A stretch of DNA of 64,000 nucleotides from Bradyrhizobium iriomotense (GCF_018130765.1 NZ_JAFCJZ010000013.1:124001-188000); one strand, 5' to 3'. Numbered from the stretch's first letter, positions 8,058-17,236 are shown. The notes: a model not told the origin generated them from the sequence alone. Numbers and translations are program-made.

Positions 8058-9056
8058 ATGCCGTCCCGTGCCACGACGATCCTGACCGTGCTCTCGGTTC
8101 TCGCCGCAGGACACGCCATTGCAGGACAAGCCATGGCCTTTGATCTCGAGGCGCATCGCGGCGGGCGGGCGCTGCTGCCGGAAAACACCCTGCCCGCCTT
8201 CGCCAACGCGCTGTCGATGGGCGTCGACACGCTGGAGCTCGACGTCGGCGTCACCGCCGATGGTGAGGTCGTCATCTCGCATGAACGCGGGCTCAACCCT
8301 GATATCACACGGGATGCGAGCGGCGCCTATGTGGCTGCGCCCGGCACGCCCTTTGTCAAGCTGCGGCTTGACGACGTCAGGGCCTATGACGTCGGCCAGA
8401 TCCGCCCCGACAGTGCCTATGCCAGGCAATTCCCCGAACAGCGCGCCGTGCCGGGGACGCGCATCCCTACGCTGAAGCAGCTGTTCGCGCTGGTGCGCAA
8501 ATCGGGCAACACCAATGTGCGCTTCAACATCGAGACCAAGATCGATCCGAACCATCCGGACGAATCCCTCGATCCGCAAGGATTCGTCGCAAAGCTGCTC
8601 GGGCTGATCGAGGCCGAAAAATTCTCCGATCGCGTCATGATCCAGTCGTTCGACTGGAGGACCCTGCAGCTCGTCCAGCAGCAGGCGCCGACGATTGCAA
8701 CCGTGTACCTGACGCTTCAGCGCGGCTCGGCTCCGACGGTGGCGCTGGACAAGGCCACTGGCTGGACCGCGGGTTTCAGCCCGGCCGATCACGGCGGCTC
8801 ACTGCCGCGAACCATCAAGGCTGCGGGCGGCGCGATCTGGTCGCCCTATTTCGGCGACGTGACCGCGGCGCTGGTCACTGAAGCCCATGCGCTCGGATTG
8901 CGCGTCGTGGTCTGGACGGTCAACAAGCGTGAAGACATGGCGCGCATGATCGAGACCGGCGTCGACGGGATCATCTCGGACAATCCGGACCTGTTGCGGC
9001 AGGTCGCCGGCGAGAAGGGAATTGCGCTGCCGGCAGGAACGCCGGTGGAGCCGTAA
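8058..9056 (+). CDS. Periplasmic glycerophosphodiester phosphodiesterase
   Basis: 332 residues with a signal peptide ending AGQAMA before FDLEAHRGG. The GDPD motifs are clear: HRGGRALLPENT, the metal-binding DTLELDVGVTADG, and ISHE, with a late VVWTVNKREDM and DGIISDNPD. The enzyme hydrolyses glycerophosphodiesters from phospholipid turnover to glycerol-3-phosphate and an alcohol. Its signal peptide makes it the GlpQ-like periplasmic type. It starts 38 bp after the L,D-transpeptidase stop, on the same strand, so both envelope genes may be co-transcribed. Confidence 0.9.
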   Translation: MPSRATTILTVLSVLAAGHAIAGQAMAFDLEAHRGGRALLPENTLPAFANALSMGVDTLELDVGVTADGEVVISHERGLNPDITRDASGAYVAAPGTPFVKLRLDDVRAYDVGQIRPDSAYARQFPEQRAVPGTRIPTLKQLFALVRKSGNTNVRFNIETKIDPNHPDESLDPQGFVAKLLGLIEAEKFSDRVMIQSFDWRTLQLVQQQAPTIATVYLTLQRGSAPTVALDKATGWTAGFSPADHGGSLPRTIKAAGGAIWSPYFGDVTAALVTEAHALGLRVVVWTVNKREDMARMIETGVDGIISDNPDLLRQVAGEKGIALPAGTPVEP

Positions 9057-9063
9057 GCCGTCT

Positions 9064-9216
9064 CGTGTCCCGGACGCGGTGCAGCGTGCAACGCTGCTCC
9101 GCAGAGCCGGGACCCAGAATGCCGTACCATGGGCCCCGGCTCGGCAGCGCATCACCATAGCGTGTCGAAGACGCGCGTAAACGCGCTTATGGTGCTGCGC
9201 AGCGTCCGGGGCACGA
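9064..9216. repeat. Palindromic repeat, CGTGTCCCGGACGC family
   Basis: About 150 bp beginning CGTGTCCCGGACGCGG and ending inverted with GCGTCCGGGGCACGAG, with inner blocks CAGAGCCGGGACCC and GGGCCCCGGCTC. Three related copies are at 21054-21201, 34968-35087 and 46812-46953. Lies between two convergent genes. Confidence 0.82.
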
Positions 9217-9239
9217 GTCTCCTACGCGGCGAAACGTCC

Positions 9240-11519
9240 CTACTCCCCGTCCCTCAAACGCCGGTACAGCGCGCCCAGGATGTTCGAGTAGTCGTCGGTC
9301 CAGACCCGCACCCGGTCGTCGGCTTCGGTCTGCTCCCACGATTTGGAGGCGGCGAGCTTGCCGACGTCTTCCTCCTCGCGCGCGGAGATGACGACGTCGG
9401 TCGAAAAGATGTAGTCGGAATCGCGGCCCGAATCCTCGTTGAAGACCCAGCTCTTGAGATCGTTGGCATCGGCAATGCCGACCACGACGGTCTCGAGATC
9501 GAGGTGGCGGTTGGAGACGTGCATCACCACCGCGCCGTGCGGGGCGAGCTTGTCCTTGTAGATCTTCATCGCCTCTTCGGTCGCAAGATGGATCGGGATC
9601 GCATCGGACGAATAGGCATCGACGATGATGAGATCGTAGGCGCCGTCGGGCTCCTTGGCGAAGGTGAGGCGCGCGTCGCCGATGACAGGCTTTAGGTCCG
9701 GCAGGCAACTCGAGATGTAGCGGAAATTCTTGGGGTCACGCGCGGCATCCACCATCGACTGGTCGATCTCGAAAAATTTCCAGTCTTCCCCCGGCTCGGC
9801 GGCGCAGGCGAGCGTGCCGGAGCCAACGCCGATCGCAGCGACCTTGAGCGGCGTGCCCTTGCGCTCGCGGATCGCGGTCACGGCCTGACCGATGCCGCCG
9901 TCCTTGTGGTAGTAGGTGATCGGTTCGGGCCGGCCGGTGACCGGCGTGCCGTCATTGTTGCGGAAGCGCTCGGCGCCGTGAATCGTGGTGCCGTGCATCA
10001 GCACGTGGAAATAGCCGCCGGGCGTCTCCACGATCTTGTGCACGCCGAAGAAGCTGCGCACGGTGGTGACGCGACCCTCGTCCGCCGGATAGACCCGGAT
10101 CAACGTCAGCGCCAGCGCGACGGTGGCGAAGATCTTCCAGCGCCCGGCATTGAGCGCCAGCGTCAGCAGCGCGGCGAGCACGCCGACAGCGCCGGCAACC
10201 CAGACGCGGTGATCTTCGAACCAGGTCGAGAGATTGCCGGTGGTCGTGGACGGCGCGATCAGCGCCACCGCGAGCGCGGCGAGCGCCAGCCAGTACCATC
10301 TCACGATGCCGGCGAGGCGTTCGTTCGCGGACGGTCGGCACAGCGCGGCGAGCGCGATCAGGATCGGATATTCGGCGATCCAGGAGAAGGTGAAGGGCGC
10401 GACCAGGCCGGCAAAGAGGCCGCCGACCATGCCGCCGAACGACAGCGCGACATAGAAGCCGGTGAGATATTTGGCCGCCGGCCTCGTCCGCGCCAGTTCG
10501 CCATGACAGGCCATGGCGATGACGAAGAAGCACAATTGATGACCGCCGAGCGTCAGCAGCAGGTTCTGCTCGCCGCCGAACGCGAGCAGGACGACGACGC
10601 CCGCGATCGCGACCGGCTGGAGCATCAGCATCCATTTGTGCGGCAGCAGCGGTCGCGACTGGAACACGACCACCCAGGTCAGCAGGTACAGCGACAGCGG
10701 CAGCACCCAGAGCAGCGGCGCGGCCGCAACGTCGGTCGAGATGTGCGCGGTCACTGCGATGAGCAGGCCCGACGGCACCGCAGCGAGGAAAATCCAGCGC
10801 AGCCGCGTCAGGAGGCTTGGTGCTGGCGCATTGACGTCCTCGCTTCGCGCATCGGCGACCGCCAGCTTCGGCGAGCGCAACAACAGCACGCCGCAGCCGC
10901 CGATCAGGAGGATCAGGAGGCCGTAACCGCCGGTCCAGAACCGGTTCTGGGTGTGCAGCGTGAACATCGGCTCTAGCAGGAACGGATAGGACAACAGCGC
11001 CAGGAAGCTGCCGATGTTGGAGGAGGCATAGAGGAAATAGGGATCGTGCCCGGCGGGATGGCCGGTGCGGACGAACCAGGCCTGCAGCAGCGGATTGTTG
11101 GCGGCCAGCGCGAAGAACGGCAGCCCGATCGAGACCACGAACAGGCCGAGCAGCCAGAACGCATAGCCCGAAGCGGGCGGCTCGCCATAGGCCGACGCAA
11201 TGCCGAGCGGCAAAGTGGCGAAGGCCGCGACCAGCAGCACCAAATGCACCGCGACCGGAACGATTCGGTTCCTCGCCTGCATCAAGAGATGCGCATAGGC
11301 ATAGCCCGCCAGCAGCAGCGACTGGAAGAACACCATGGCCACCGACCACACCGCCGGCGAGCCGCCGAGCCGCGGCAGCACCATCTTCGTGAACAGCGGC
11401 TGCACCGAGAACAGCAGCAGCGCGCTGACGAAGATCGCAGCGGTGTAGACCGTCAGCAGCAGCCGGTTGCGCGACGACGAAGGCTGCTCCGTGGCGGCGG
11501 GTTGCACGATCGAATCCAT
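9240..11519 (-). CDS. Membrane-anchored spermidine synthase-like protein
   Basis: 759 residues from the ATG at 11519 (GGAGCTTTC just upstream); a start 17 codons earlier is less likely. The first ~480 residues are hydrophobic with about a dozen membrane segments, beginning VYTAAIFVSALLLFSVQPLF. The C-terminal ~270 residues form a Rossmann methyltransferase/spermidine-synthase fold: IGVGSGTLACAAEP (nucleotide loop), FFEIDQSMVDAA, and DLIIVDAYSSDAIPIHLAT. These fused-MFS/SpeE-like proteins are widespread, and their reaction is not established; true polyamine synthesis is not proven for them. Standalone gene between two repeats. Confidence 0.82.
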   Translation of the reverse strand: MDSIVQPAATEQPSSSRNRLLLTVYTAAIFVSALLLFSVQPLFTKMVLPRLGGSPAVWSVAMVFFQSLLLAGYAYAHLLMQARNRIVPVAVHLVLLVAAFATLPLGIASAYGEPPASGYAFWLLGLFVVSIGLPFFALAANNPLLQAWFVRTGHPAGHDPYFLYASSNIGSFLALLSYPFLLEPMFTLHTQNRFWTGGYGLLILLIGGCGVLLLRSPKLAVADARSEDVNAPAPSLLTRLRWIFLAAVPSGLLIAVTAHISTDVAAAPLLWVLPLSLYLLTWVVVFQSRPLLPHKWMLMLQPVAIAGVVVLLAFGGEQNLLLTLGGHQLCFFVIAMACHGELARTRPAAKYLTGFYVALSFGGMVGGLFAGLVAPFTFSWIAEYPILIALAALCRPSANERLAGIVRWYWLALAALAVALIAPSTTTGNLSTWFEDHRVWVAGAVGVLAALLTLALNAGRWKIFATVALALTLIRVYPADEGRVTTVRSFFGVHKIVETPGGYFHVLMHGTTIHGAERFRNNDGTPVTGRPEPITYYHKDGGIGQAVTAIRERKGTPLKVAAIGVGSGTLACAAEPGEDWKFFEIDQSMVDAARDPKNFRYISSCLPDLKPVIGDARLTFAKEPDGAYDLIIVDAYSSDAIPIHLATEEAMKIYKDKLAPHGAVVMHVSNRHLDLETVVVGIADANDLKSWVFNEDSGRDSDYIFSTDVVISAREEEDVGKLAASKSWEQTEADDRVRVWTDDYSNILGALYRRLRDGE

Positions 11520-11635
11520 GAAAGCTCCGGCAAAACCCCGGCGGGCGCCGGACGGGGTGCAATGGAGCACAAGGCGCCTGAACGGGCAATAAAGGGTGTC
11601 GTGATGTTGCAGCGAGGATTGCTTGATATAGAGAT

Positions 11636-11675
11636 GTCATTCCGGGTCCGGTTCTTCCGACCGTCCCGGAATGAC
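11636..11675. repeat. Short palindromic repeat, GTCATTCCGGG family
   Basis: GTCATTCCGGG (from 11636) pairs with CCCGGAATGAC (to 11675) around a short loop. It is a miniature of the copies at 6423 and 30988 and ends 22 bp before the ATG of the next gene, in its leader. Confidence 0.75.
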
Positions 11676-11697
11676 CCGGGAACATTTTGAATCTCTC

Positions 11698-13308
11698 ATG
11701 AGCGAAACCGACGTCCTCATCATCGGCGCTGGCCATAATGGCCTCACCTGCGCGGCCTATCTCGCGGCGGCGGGCCTGCGCGTGCGTGTGGTCGAACGGC
11801 GCAAGGTGGTCGGCGGGGCGGCGGTGACGGAGGAGTTTCACCCCGGCTTTCGCAATTCGGTCGCGGCCTACACCGTGAGCCTGCTCAATCCGCAGGTGAT
11901 CAGTGATCTCAAGCTCGCTGAACAGGGCCTGCGGGTCGTCGAACGACGCGCCCAGAACTTCCTGCCCGCGCCCGACGGCAGCTATCTCCTCACCGGCGAG
12001 GGGCGGACCAAAGCGTCAGTCGCGCGGCTCAGCGCGCATGATGCGGAAGCGCTCGACGGCTTCTCGCGCGAGCTGGAGGATATCGCCGACGTGCTCAGGC
12101 AATTCGTGCTGCGCGCGCCGCCGAACCTGCTCGACGGCTTCGGCACGAACGCGATCCGCGAGGCCGTGAACGCATTGCAGAGCGCCAACATCCTGCGCGG
12201 CCTGACTCTGGAGCAAAGCCGCAGCCTGCTCGATCTCTTCACCCGCTCGGCCGGCGAGATGCTCGACGAACGTTTCGAGCACGATCTGGTCAAGGCGCTG
12301 TTCGGCTTCGACGCCATCGTCGGCAATTACGCCAGCCCCTACGCCGCCGGCTCGGCCTATGTGATGCTGCATCACGCCTTCGGCGAGGTGAACGGCAAGA
12401 AGGGCGTCTGGGGCCACGCCATCGGCGGCATGGGCGCAATCACGCAAGCCATGGCGCGCGCCGCCAGGGATCGCGGCGTCGCGATCGACACCGATGCGGG
12501 CGTGCGCGAGGTGATCGTCGAGCGCGACCGCGCGGTCGGCGTGGTGCTGGAGAACGGCGAGACGATCCGCGCCAAATATGTCGCGGCCAACGTCAATCCA
12601 AAGCTGCTGTATACGCGGCTGATCGCGGCCGACGCGCTGCCCCAGGATTTCCTCGCCCGCATCAGGCACTGGAAGAACGGCTCTGGCACCTTCCGCATGA
12701 ACGTGGCGCTGGACCGCCTGCCCTCCTTCACGGCGCTATCAGGCGAGGGCGATCACCTCACCTCCGGCATCATCCTGGCGCCAAGCCTTCCCTACATGGA
12801 TCGCGCCTATCTCGATGCGCGCGCGCTGGGCTGGAGCCGACAGCCTGTCGTCGAGATGCTGATCCCCTCGACGCTCGACGACACGCTGGCGCCGGCAGGA
12901 AAACACGTGGCGAGCCTGTTCTGCCAGCACGTCGCGCCGGAGCTTCCCGATGGAAAGTCCTGGGACGACCATCGCGACGAGGTCGCCGATCTCATGATCG
13001 CGACTGTGGACAACTACGCGCCGGGCTTCGCATCCAGCGTGCTCGGCCGCCAGATCCTCTCCCCGCTAGACCTCGAACGGCAGTTCGGCCTGTTAGGGGG
13101 CGACATCTTCCACGGCGCGCTGACGCTGAACCAGCTGTTTTCGGCGCGGCCGATGCTGGGCCACGCCGATTATCGCGGGCCCCTGAGGGGCCTCTATCAC
13201 TGCGGCTCCGGCGCCCACCCCGGCGGCGGCGTCACCGGCGCCCCCGGCCACAATGCGGCGCGCGTGATCCTGCGGGACCACCGCGCGCTGTTCGGAAGCC
13301 GTGGATAG
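11698..13308 (+). CDS. FAD-dependent oxidoreductase, CrtI/PYROXD2-like
   Basis: 536 residues from the ATG at 11698 (MSETDVLIIGAGHNG). The N-terminus is a dinucleotide-binding fold (VLIIGAGHNGLTCAAYLAAAG then VVERRKVVGGAA), typical of phytoene desaturase-like amine oxidases. The C-terminus has the second FAD motif LYHCGSGAHPGGGVTGAPG. The whole length and the phrase GAHPGGG match the CrtI-like branch that includes PYROXD2, not the carotenoid cluster enzymes; no carotenoid gene is nearby. Substrate unknown. A small palindrome lies in its 5' leader. Confidence 0.85.
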   Translation: MSETDVLIIGAGHNGLTCAAYLAAAGLRVRVVERRKVVGGAAVTEEFHPGFRNSVAAYTVSLLNPQVISDLKLAEQGLRVVERRAQNFLPAPDGSYLLTGEGRTKASVARLSAHDAEALDGFSRELEDIADVLRQFVLRAPPNLLDGFGTNAIREAVNALQSANILRGLTLEQSRSLLDLFTRSAGEMLDERFEHDLVKALFGFDAIVGNYASPYAAGSAYVMLHHAFGEVNGKKGVWGHAIGGMGAITQAMARAARDRGVAIDTDAGVREVIVERDRAVGVVLENGETIRAKYVAANVNPKLLYTRLIAADALPQDFLARIRHWKNGSGTFRMNVALDRLPSFTALSGEGDHLTSGIILAPSLPYMDRAYLDARALGWSRQPVVEMLIPSTLDDTLAPAGKHVASLFCQHVAPELPDGKSWDDHRDEVADLMIATVDNYAPGFASSVLGRQILSPLDLERQFGLLGGDIFHGALTLNQLFSARPMLGHADYRGPLRGLYHCGSGAHPGGGVTGAPGHNAARVILRDHRALFGSRG

Positions 13309-13570
13309 GTCTGTGGATGGGCTGTGCACAGGCTGTCGAGATGTCTGCGGTCAGACCGAGGACTCGATCCGGACATGCAGGGGAAAAGGCGGTGGACAAC
13401 CGCGGGACAGTAAGGGGATGAGCCGGTGGACGACGCCTTGATAAATGGCTGATGGCCTGTGGACACCACCGCCCCAAAACGACCTCGCCCGCCGAGGGCA
13501 ATTCCCCGCGCGGGCGCTCGTCTGGAGATCTATGAAGAAAATTGCCCCCGCTGGAAATTGGAGGCGGAAA
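13309..13570. other. Intergenic region with several TGTGGA-type motifs
   Basis: 262 bp between convergent genes. It contains several short motifs resembling half or imperfect DnaA boxes (TGTGGATGG, GTGGATAGG, TGTGGACAC). None matches the consensus TGTGGATAA exactly. No gene or clear terminator was seen. Confidence 0.4.
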
Positions 13571-13726
13571 TTACTTCAAGGAGCTGCTAATCGAACCGAA
13601 CTTGTCGTTCATCGTGCTGCCCAGGCTGTTCACCACAGTGATGATCGCCAGAGCGATACCGGCCGCGATGAGGCCGTATTCGATTGCGGTTGCACCGGAT
13701 TCATCGGACCAGAACTTCAAAACCAT
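13571..13726 (-). CDS. Flp/IVb family pilin
   Basis: 51-residue prepilin from the ATG at 13726. An in-frame TTG at 13735 has a better spaced GGAGG (6 nt) and would add three residues, so the start is open. The Flp signature is clear: DESGATAIEYGLIAAGIAL, with prepilin-peptidase cleavage expected after the Gly and the Glu-Tyr pair of this family, followed by a hydrophobic helix. Flp pilins build thin adhesive pili through the Tad/Cpa machinery, but none of those genes is near, so this is an isolated pilin gene. Members are common as single copies in Bradyrhizobium. Confidence 0.88.
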   Translation of the reverse strand: MVLKFWSDESGATAIEYGLIAAGIALAIITVVNSLGSTMNDKFGSISSSLK

Positions 13727-13890
13727 GCGCTTCAAGACACGCCTCCATCTCAATTACAAGCTGCGTTGGTTGGCCCCAACGGCCGCAAATCTACGGGATG
13801 CGACCTTCGGTCCAGTTAATCCCGAGATTCAACTTATGCGGAAAATTGAGCGCAAAAGTTCCAAAAATTGAACCCGACGGACCTCCGAGG

Positions 13891-14778
13891 ATGCAGCCTT
13901 CCCCCACCCACCGCGCCAGTTTCTCGATCGGCACCGAGGCCGCCGCAAGGCGCGTTGTCGATGTGCTCACCGAGGTGTTTTTCGAGGGCGATGCAGCGGT
14001 CGCCGCGTTCGAGCGGCCGGACGGCCAGTGGGACGTGACGCTGCATTTCGCCGAGCCGCCGGACCAGCCATGGCTGCGCGAACTCATTGCAACTTCAGCA
14101 GGAAATGAGATCGCCGAGACGCTTGCCTTCGACACCGTCGAGGCCAAGGACTGGGTCAAGGCGAGCCTGGAGGATCTGGTCCCGGTGCCGGCCGGGCGCT
14201 TCGTCGTGCACGGCAGCCATGACCGCGATCGTGTGCCGCCGAACAAGCTCAAAATCGAGATCGAGGCGGCGCTCGCCTTCGGCACTGGACACCACGGCAC
14301 CACGCGCGGCTGTTTACTCCTGCTTGACCATGTCCTGAAGAGTTCCCGTCCGCGCAACGTGCTCGACCTCGGCACCGGAACCGGCGTGCTGGCCATTGCG
14401 GCGGCGAAGGCGCTGCACCACGCGGTGCTGGCTTCCGACATCGACCCGCCCTCGGTGCGGGTGGCGGCGGAGAATGCGACGCTGAATGAAACCGGTCATC
14501 ATGTGCGGGTGATCCGCGCGACCGGCTTTGCCGCGCCGGATTTTGCCCGGGCCGGCCCGTTCGACCTGGTGCTGGCCAACATCCTCGCCAACCCGCTGCG
14601 GCAGCTGGCAAGCCCGATGGTGCGACACCTCGCGCCCGGCGCCCGCGTCATCCTCTCCGGCCTGTTGACGCATCAGGCCCCCGCCGTGATCGCCGCCTAC
14701 CGTGCGCACGGCCTCGTGCCATTGCGGCATCTGCGGATCGAGGAGTGGAGCAGTCTGTTGCTGAGGAAGGTCTCGTAG
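13891..14778 (+). CDS. prmA: Ribosomal protein L11 methyltransferase
   Basis: 295 residues from the ATG at 13891. It has the class I methyltransferase core VLDLGTGTGVLAIAAAK and ASDIDPPSVRVAAENA, and the PrmA hallmark segment ALAFGTGHHGTTRGCL before it plus LVLANILANPLRQL after it (the N-I-L-A motif of this subfamily). The enzyme trimethylates ribosomal protein L11 using S-adenosylmethionine in the cytoplasm and is not essential in E. coli. It is divergent from the pilin gene, 164 bp away. Its stop codon TAG lies within the start of the repeat at 14775-14857. Confidence 0.93.
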   Translation: MQPSPTHRASFSIGTEAAARRVVDVLTEVFFEGDAAVAAFERPDGQWDVTLHFAEPPDQPWLRELIATSAGNEIAETLAFDTVEAKDWVKASLEDLVPVPAGRFVVHGSHDRDRVPPNKLKIEIEAALAFGTGHHGTTRGCLLLLDHVLKSSRPRNVLDLGTGTGVLAIAAAKALHHAVLASDIDPPSVRVAAENATLNETGHHVRVIRATGFAAPDFARAGPFDLVLANILANPLRQLASPMVRHLAPGARVILSGLLTHQAPAVIAAYRAHGLVPLRHLRIEEWSSLLLRKVS

Positions 14779-14857
14779 GGCGGATTAGCGAAGCGTAATC
14801 CGCCAACGCATGTCGCACCAAAATGGTGGGTTACGCCTTCGGCTAACCCACCCTACG
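14775..14857. repeat. Palindromic repeat, GTAGGGYGG-type
   Basis: Two adjacent hairpins: GGATTAGCGAAGCGTAATCC and GGGTTACGCCTTCGGCTAACCC. The first bases (GTAGGG) pair with the final CCCTAC, so the outer ends are inverted as well. It overlaps the prmA stop codon and may act as its 3' end structure. Confidence 0.8.
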
Positions 14858-14874
14858 GCATGATCGTTGCCGCC

Positions 14875-15054
14875 TTACTCCGCCGGCTTCTCGTCGCGGC
14901 GCACGACGCGCTCGGCCTGCAGGGCACGCCTGGCGCGACGCTCGGCGAAACGGTCGATCATCTGGCTAATGAGGCCGCGCGGCTTCTTCGGTCCCGTTGC
15001 GGCCGGAGCGCGGCGCACCGGCGGCGAGATCTTCTCAAACGTGAACGCTGGCAT
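14875..15054 (-). CDS. Small basic hypothetical protein (59 residues)
   Basis: A short complete gene: ATG at 15054, stop TAA at 14875-14877, with GAGGGG placed 7 nt before the ATG. The protein starts MPAFTFEKISPPVRRAP, has a middle RGLISQMIDRFAERRA and ends in RRDEKPAE. It is rich in Arg and Ala with a likely amphipathic helix; no signal peptide or membrane segment. I do not recognise a family. The good ribosome site and strongly coding-like third positions argue that it is real. It lies between prmA and the peptidase gene and is transcribed convergently with prmA. Confidence 0.72.
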   Translation of the reverse strand: MPAFTFEKISPPVRRAPAATGPKKPRGLISQMIDRFAERRARRALQAERVVRRDEKPAE

Positions 15055-15240
15055 CGTGTGTCCCCTCGCCGTTGAGATGAACCACTTGCTCGAATTTCCC
15101 TGTTATCCGGACGAAGCGCAACTGCCGCATCCTTTACTCCACTCAATTCGAATGGAACATTTTCAAGCACAGTCCATGCCAGATGCGATGGAAATGCGTC
15201 TAGATTGCGGACTGATGCCCATGATCCTAGAGTGATCCAC

Positions 15241-17070
15241 ATGTTCGAAGCGCACTTCCAGACATTCGAGGAGCCCGAGGCCGGCGTCGCGTTAACCGCG
15301 CGCCTTGCTGCACTCCGCGAAGAACTCGCCCGCCGCAAGCTGACCGGCTTTGTCATTCCGCGCGCCGACCAGCAGCAGAACGAATATGTGGCACCCTCGG
15401 AAGAGCGGCTGGCCTGGCTGACCGGCTTCACCGGTTCAGCGGGCTTCGCGGTGGTGCTGACCCGCGAGGCCGCATTGTTCGTCGATGGCCGCTACACGCT
15501 GCAGGCGGCCAAGCAGGTCGACGCCAAGGCCTGGGCGGTGGAATCGCTGATCGATCCGCCGCCGGAAAGCTGGGTGTCGGCGCATCTGAAGGCCGGCGAT
15601 CGCCTCGGATTTGATCCGTGGCTGCACACTTTTGCGGCAGCCGAGCGCCTGTCCGCCGCCTGCGCCAAGGCCGGCGCCGAGCTGGTGCCGGTCGACGGCA
15701 ATCCGGTCGATGCGATCTGGCATGACCGGCCGCCGCCGCCGCTTGCCCCCGTCGCCGTGCACAGCCTCCAGCATGCCGGTGTCACCGAAGCCGAGAAGCT
15801 GACGCAGATCAGGGGCGAGATCGCCAAGCTCGGCGCGGATGCGCTGGTGCTGTCGGACAGCCATGCGGTGGCCTGGACCTTCAACATCCGCGGCGCCGAC
15901 GTCGCGCACACGCCGCTGCCGCTGTCCTACGCGCTGGTGCCGAAGGACGGCCGCCCCACCATCTTCATCGACCACCGCAAGCTCTCCAACCTCTCGCGCG
16001 ATCATCTCGAGCAATCCGCCGATGTGCGCGAGCCCGACGCGATGGCGCCGACGCTGATGGCGCTCGCCAAAAGCGGGGCGGCGATCGCGCTCGACAATGC
16101 GACCGCGGCCGAGGCGCTGAGCCGGCTGATCGCCGGCGCCGGCGGCAAGCCGGTGCGCGGCAGCGATCCGATTGCATTGTTGAAGGCGGTCAAGAACGCG
16201 ACCGAGATCAAGGGCACGAAGACGGCCCATGTGCGCGACGCCGTGGCGCTGGCGCGCTTCCTGGCGTGGGTCGATCGCGAGGCACCAAGCGGCAAGCTCA
16301 CCGAGATCGACGCAGTCGAGGCGCTGGAGACCTTCCGCCGCGACACCGGCGCACTGAAGGACGTGTCGTTCCCGACCATCTCGGGCACCGGCCCGAACGG
16401 CGCCATCGTGCACTACCGCGTCACCCGCAAGAGCAACCGGCGGATCGCGCCCGGCGATCTCCTGCTGATCGATTCCGGCGCGCAATATGAAGACGGCACC
16501 ACCGACGTCACGCGCACCATGGCGGTGGGCGAGCCGACTGCCGAGATGCGCGACCGCTTCACCCGCGTGCTGCGCGGACACATCGCGATCGCGCGCGCGG
16601 TCTTCCCCGACGGCACCACCGGCGCACAGCTCGACACGCTGGCGCGGCAATATCTCTGGGCCGCCGGCGTCGATTTCGAGCACGGCACCGGCCACGGCGT
16701 CGGCAGCTATCTTTCGGTGCATGAGGGACCGGCCCGGATCTCGAAGCTCGGCACCACGCCGCTGAAGCGCGGCATGATCCTCTCCAACGAGCCCGGCTAC
16801 TACAAGACCGACGGCTTCGGCATCCGCATCGAGAATCTCGAGCTGGTGGTCGAAGCCAGCATCAAGGGCGCCGAGAAGCCGATGAACGCCTTCGAGACGC
16901 TGACCCTGGCGCCGATCGACCGCCGGCTGATCGACGTGACGATGCTGAACAATGACGAGCTCGACTGGCTCAATGCCTACCATGCGCGCGTGAGGGCCGA
17001 GGTGCGGCCGGCGCTGGACGAGGCGACCGGAGCCTGGCTCGATCAGGCGACGGCGGAGCTGAAGGCGTAG
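15241..17070 (+). CDS. M24B family aminopeptidase P (Xaa-Pro aminopeptidase)
   Basis: 609 residues from the ATG at 15241; the frame is open upstream from a TTG but the next start is better placed. The three-domain architecture (two creatinase-like domains, then the catalytic pita-bread domain) fits long-type aminopeptidase P. Dimetal ligands are visible in order: LLIDSGAQYEDGTTDVTR (Asp, Asp), GTGHGVGSYLSVHEGP (His), ILSNEPGYY (Glu) and GIRIENLELV (Glu). It removes an N-terminal residue preceding proline; cytoplasmic, as there is no signal peptide. Monocistronic, with a repeat downstream at 17137-17236. Confidence 0.92.
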   Translation: MFEAHFQTFEEPEAGVALTARLAALREELARRKLTGFVIPRADQQQNEYVAPSEERLAWLTGFTGSAGFAVVLTREAALFVDGRYTLQAAKQVDAKAWAVESLIDPPPESWVSAHLKAGDRLGFDPWLHTFAAAERLSAACAKAGAELVPVDGNPVDAIWHDRPPPPLAPVAVHSLQHAGVTEAEKLTQIRGEIAKLGADALVLSDSHAVAWTFNIRGADVAHTPLPLSYALVPKDGRPTIFIDHRKLSNLSRDHLEQSADVREPDAMAPTLMALAKSGAAIALDNATAAEALSRLIAGAGGKPVRGSDPIALLKAVKNATEIKGTKTAHVRDAVALARFLAWVDREAPSGKLTEIDAVEALETFRRDTGALKDVSFPTISGTGPNGAIVHYRVTRKSNRRIAPGDLLLIDSGAQYEDGTTDVTRTMAVGEPTAEMRDRFTRVLRGHIAIARAVFPDGTTGAQLDTLARQYLWAAGVDFEHGTGHGVGSYLSVHEGPARISKLGTTPLKRGMILSNEPGYYKTDGFGIRIENLELVVEASIKGAEKPMNAFETLTLAPIDRRLIDVTMLNNDELDWLNAYHARVRAEVRPALDEATGAWLDQATAELKA

Positions 17071-17136
17071 CGCGCGTGCCGGAGCGCGACGCATAGCACT
17101 ACGCGATTTGTGCAAGGCTGTCTCTCCGCCACAACT

Positions 17137-17236
17137 GTCATGCCCCGCGAAGGCGGGGCATCCAGTATTCCAGAGACAGCAAAAGTATCCGGATAGGCCG
17201 CGGCGAACTGGATTCCCCGCTTTCGCGGGGAATGAC
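17137..17236. repeat. Palindromic repeat, GTCATGCCCCGCGAAGG type
   Basis: Opens with GTCATGCCCCGCGAAGGCGG and the ATCCAGTATTCC block and closes with GGATTCCCCGCTTTCGCGG then GGAATGAC. It has internal hairpins at each end (CCCCGCGAAGGCGGGG; CCCCGCTTTCGCGGGG). The copy at 56910-57023 is the closest relative. Confidence 0.82.

Noticed and set aside
9952..11841. 629-codon minus-strand frame overlapping the spermidine synthase-like gene
   Set aside because: Different frame of the same strand; Ala/Arg-rich, no motif, while the other frame shows clear membrane helices and a Rossmann fold.
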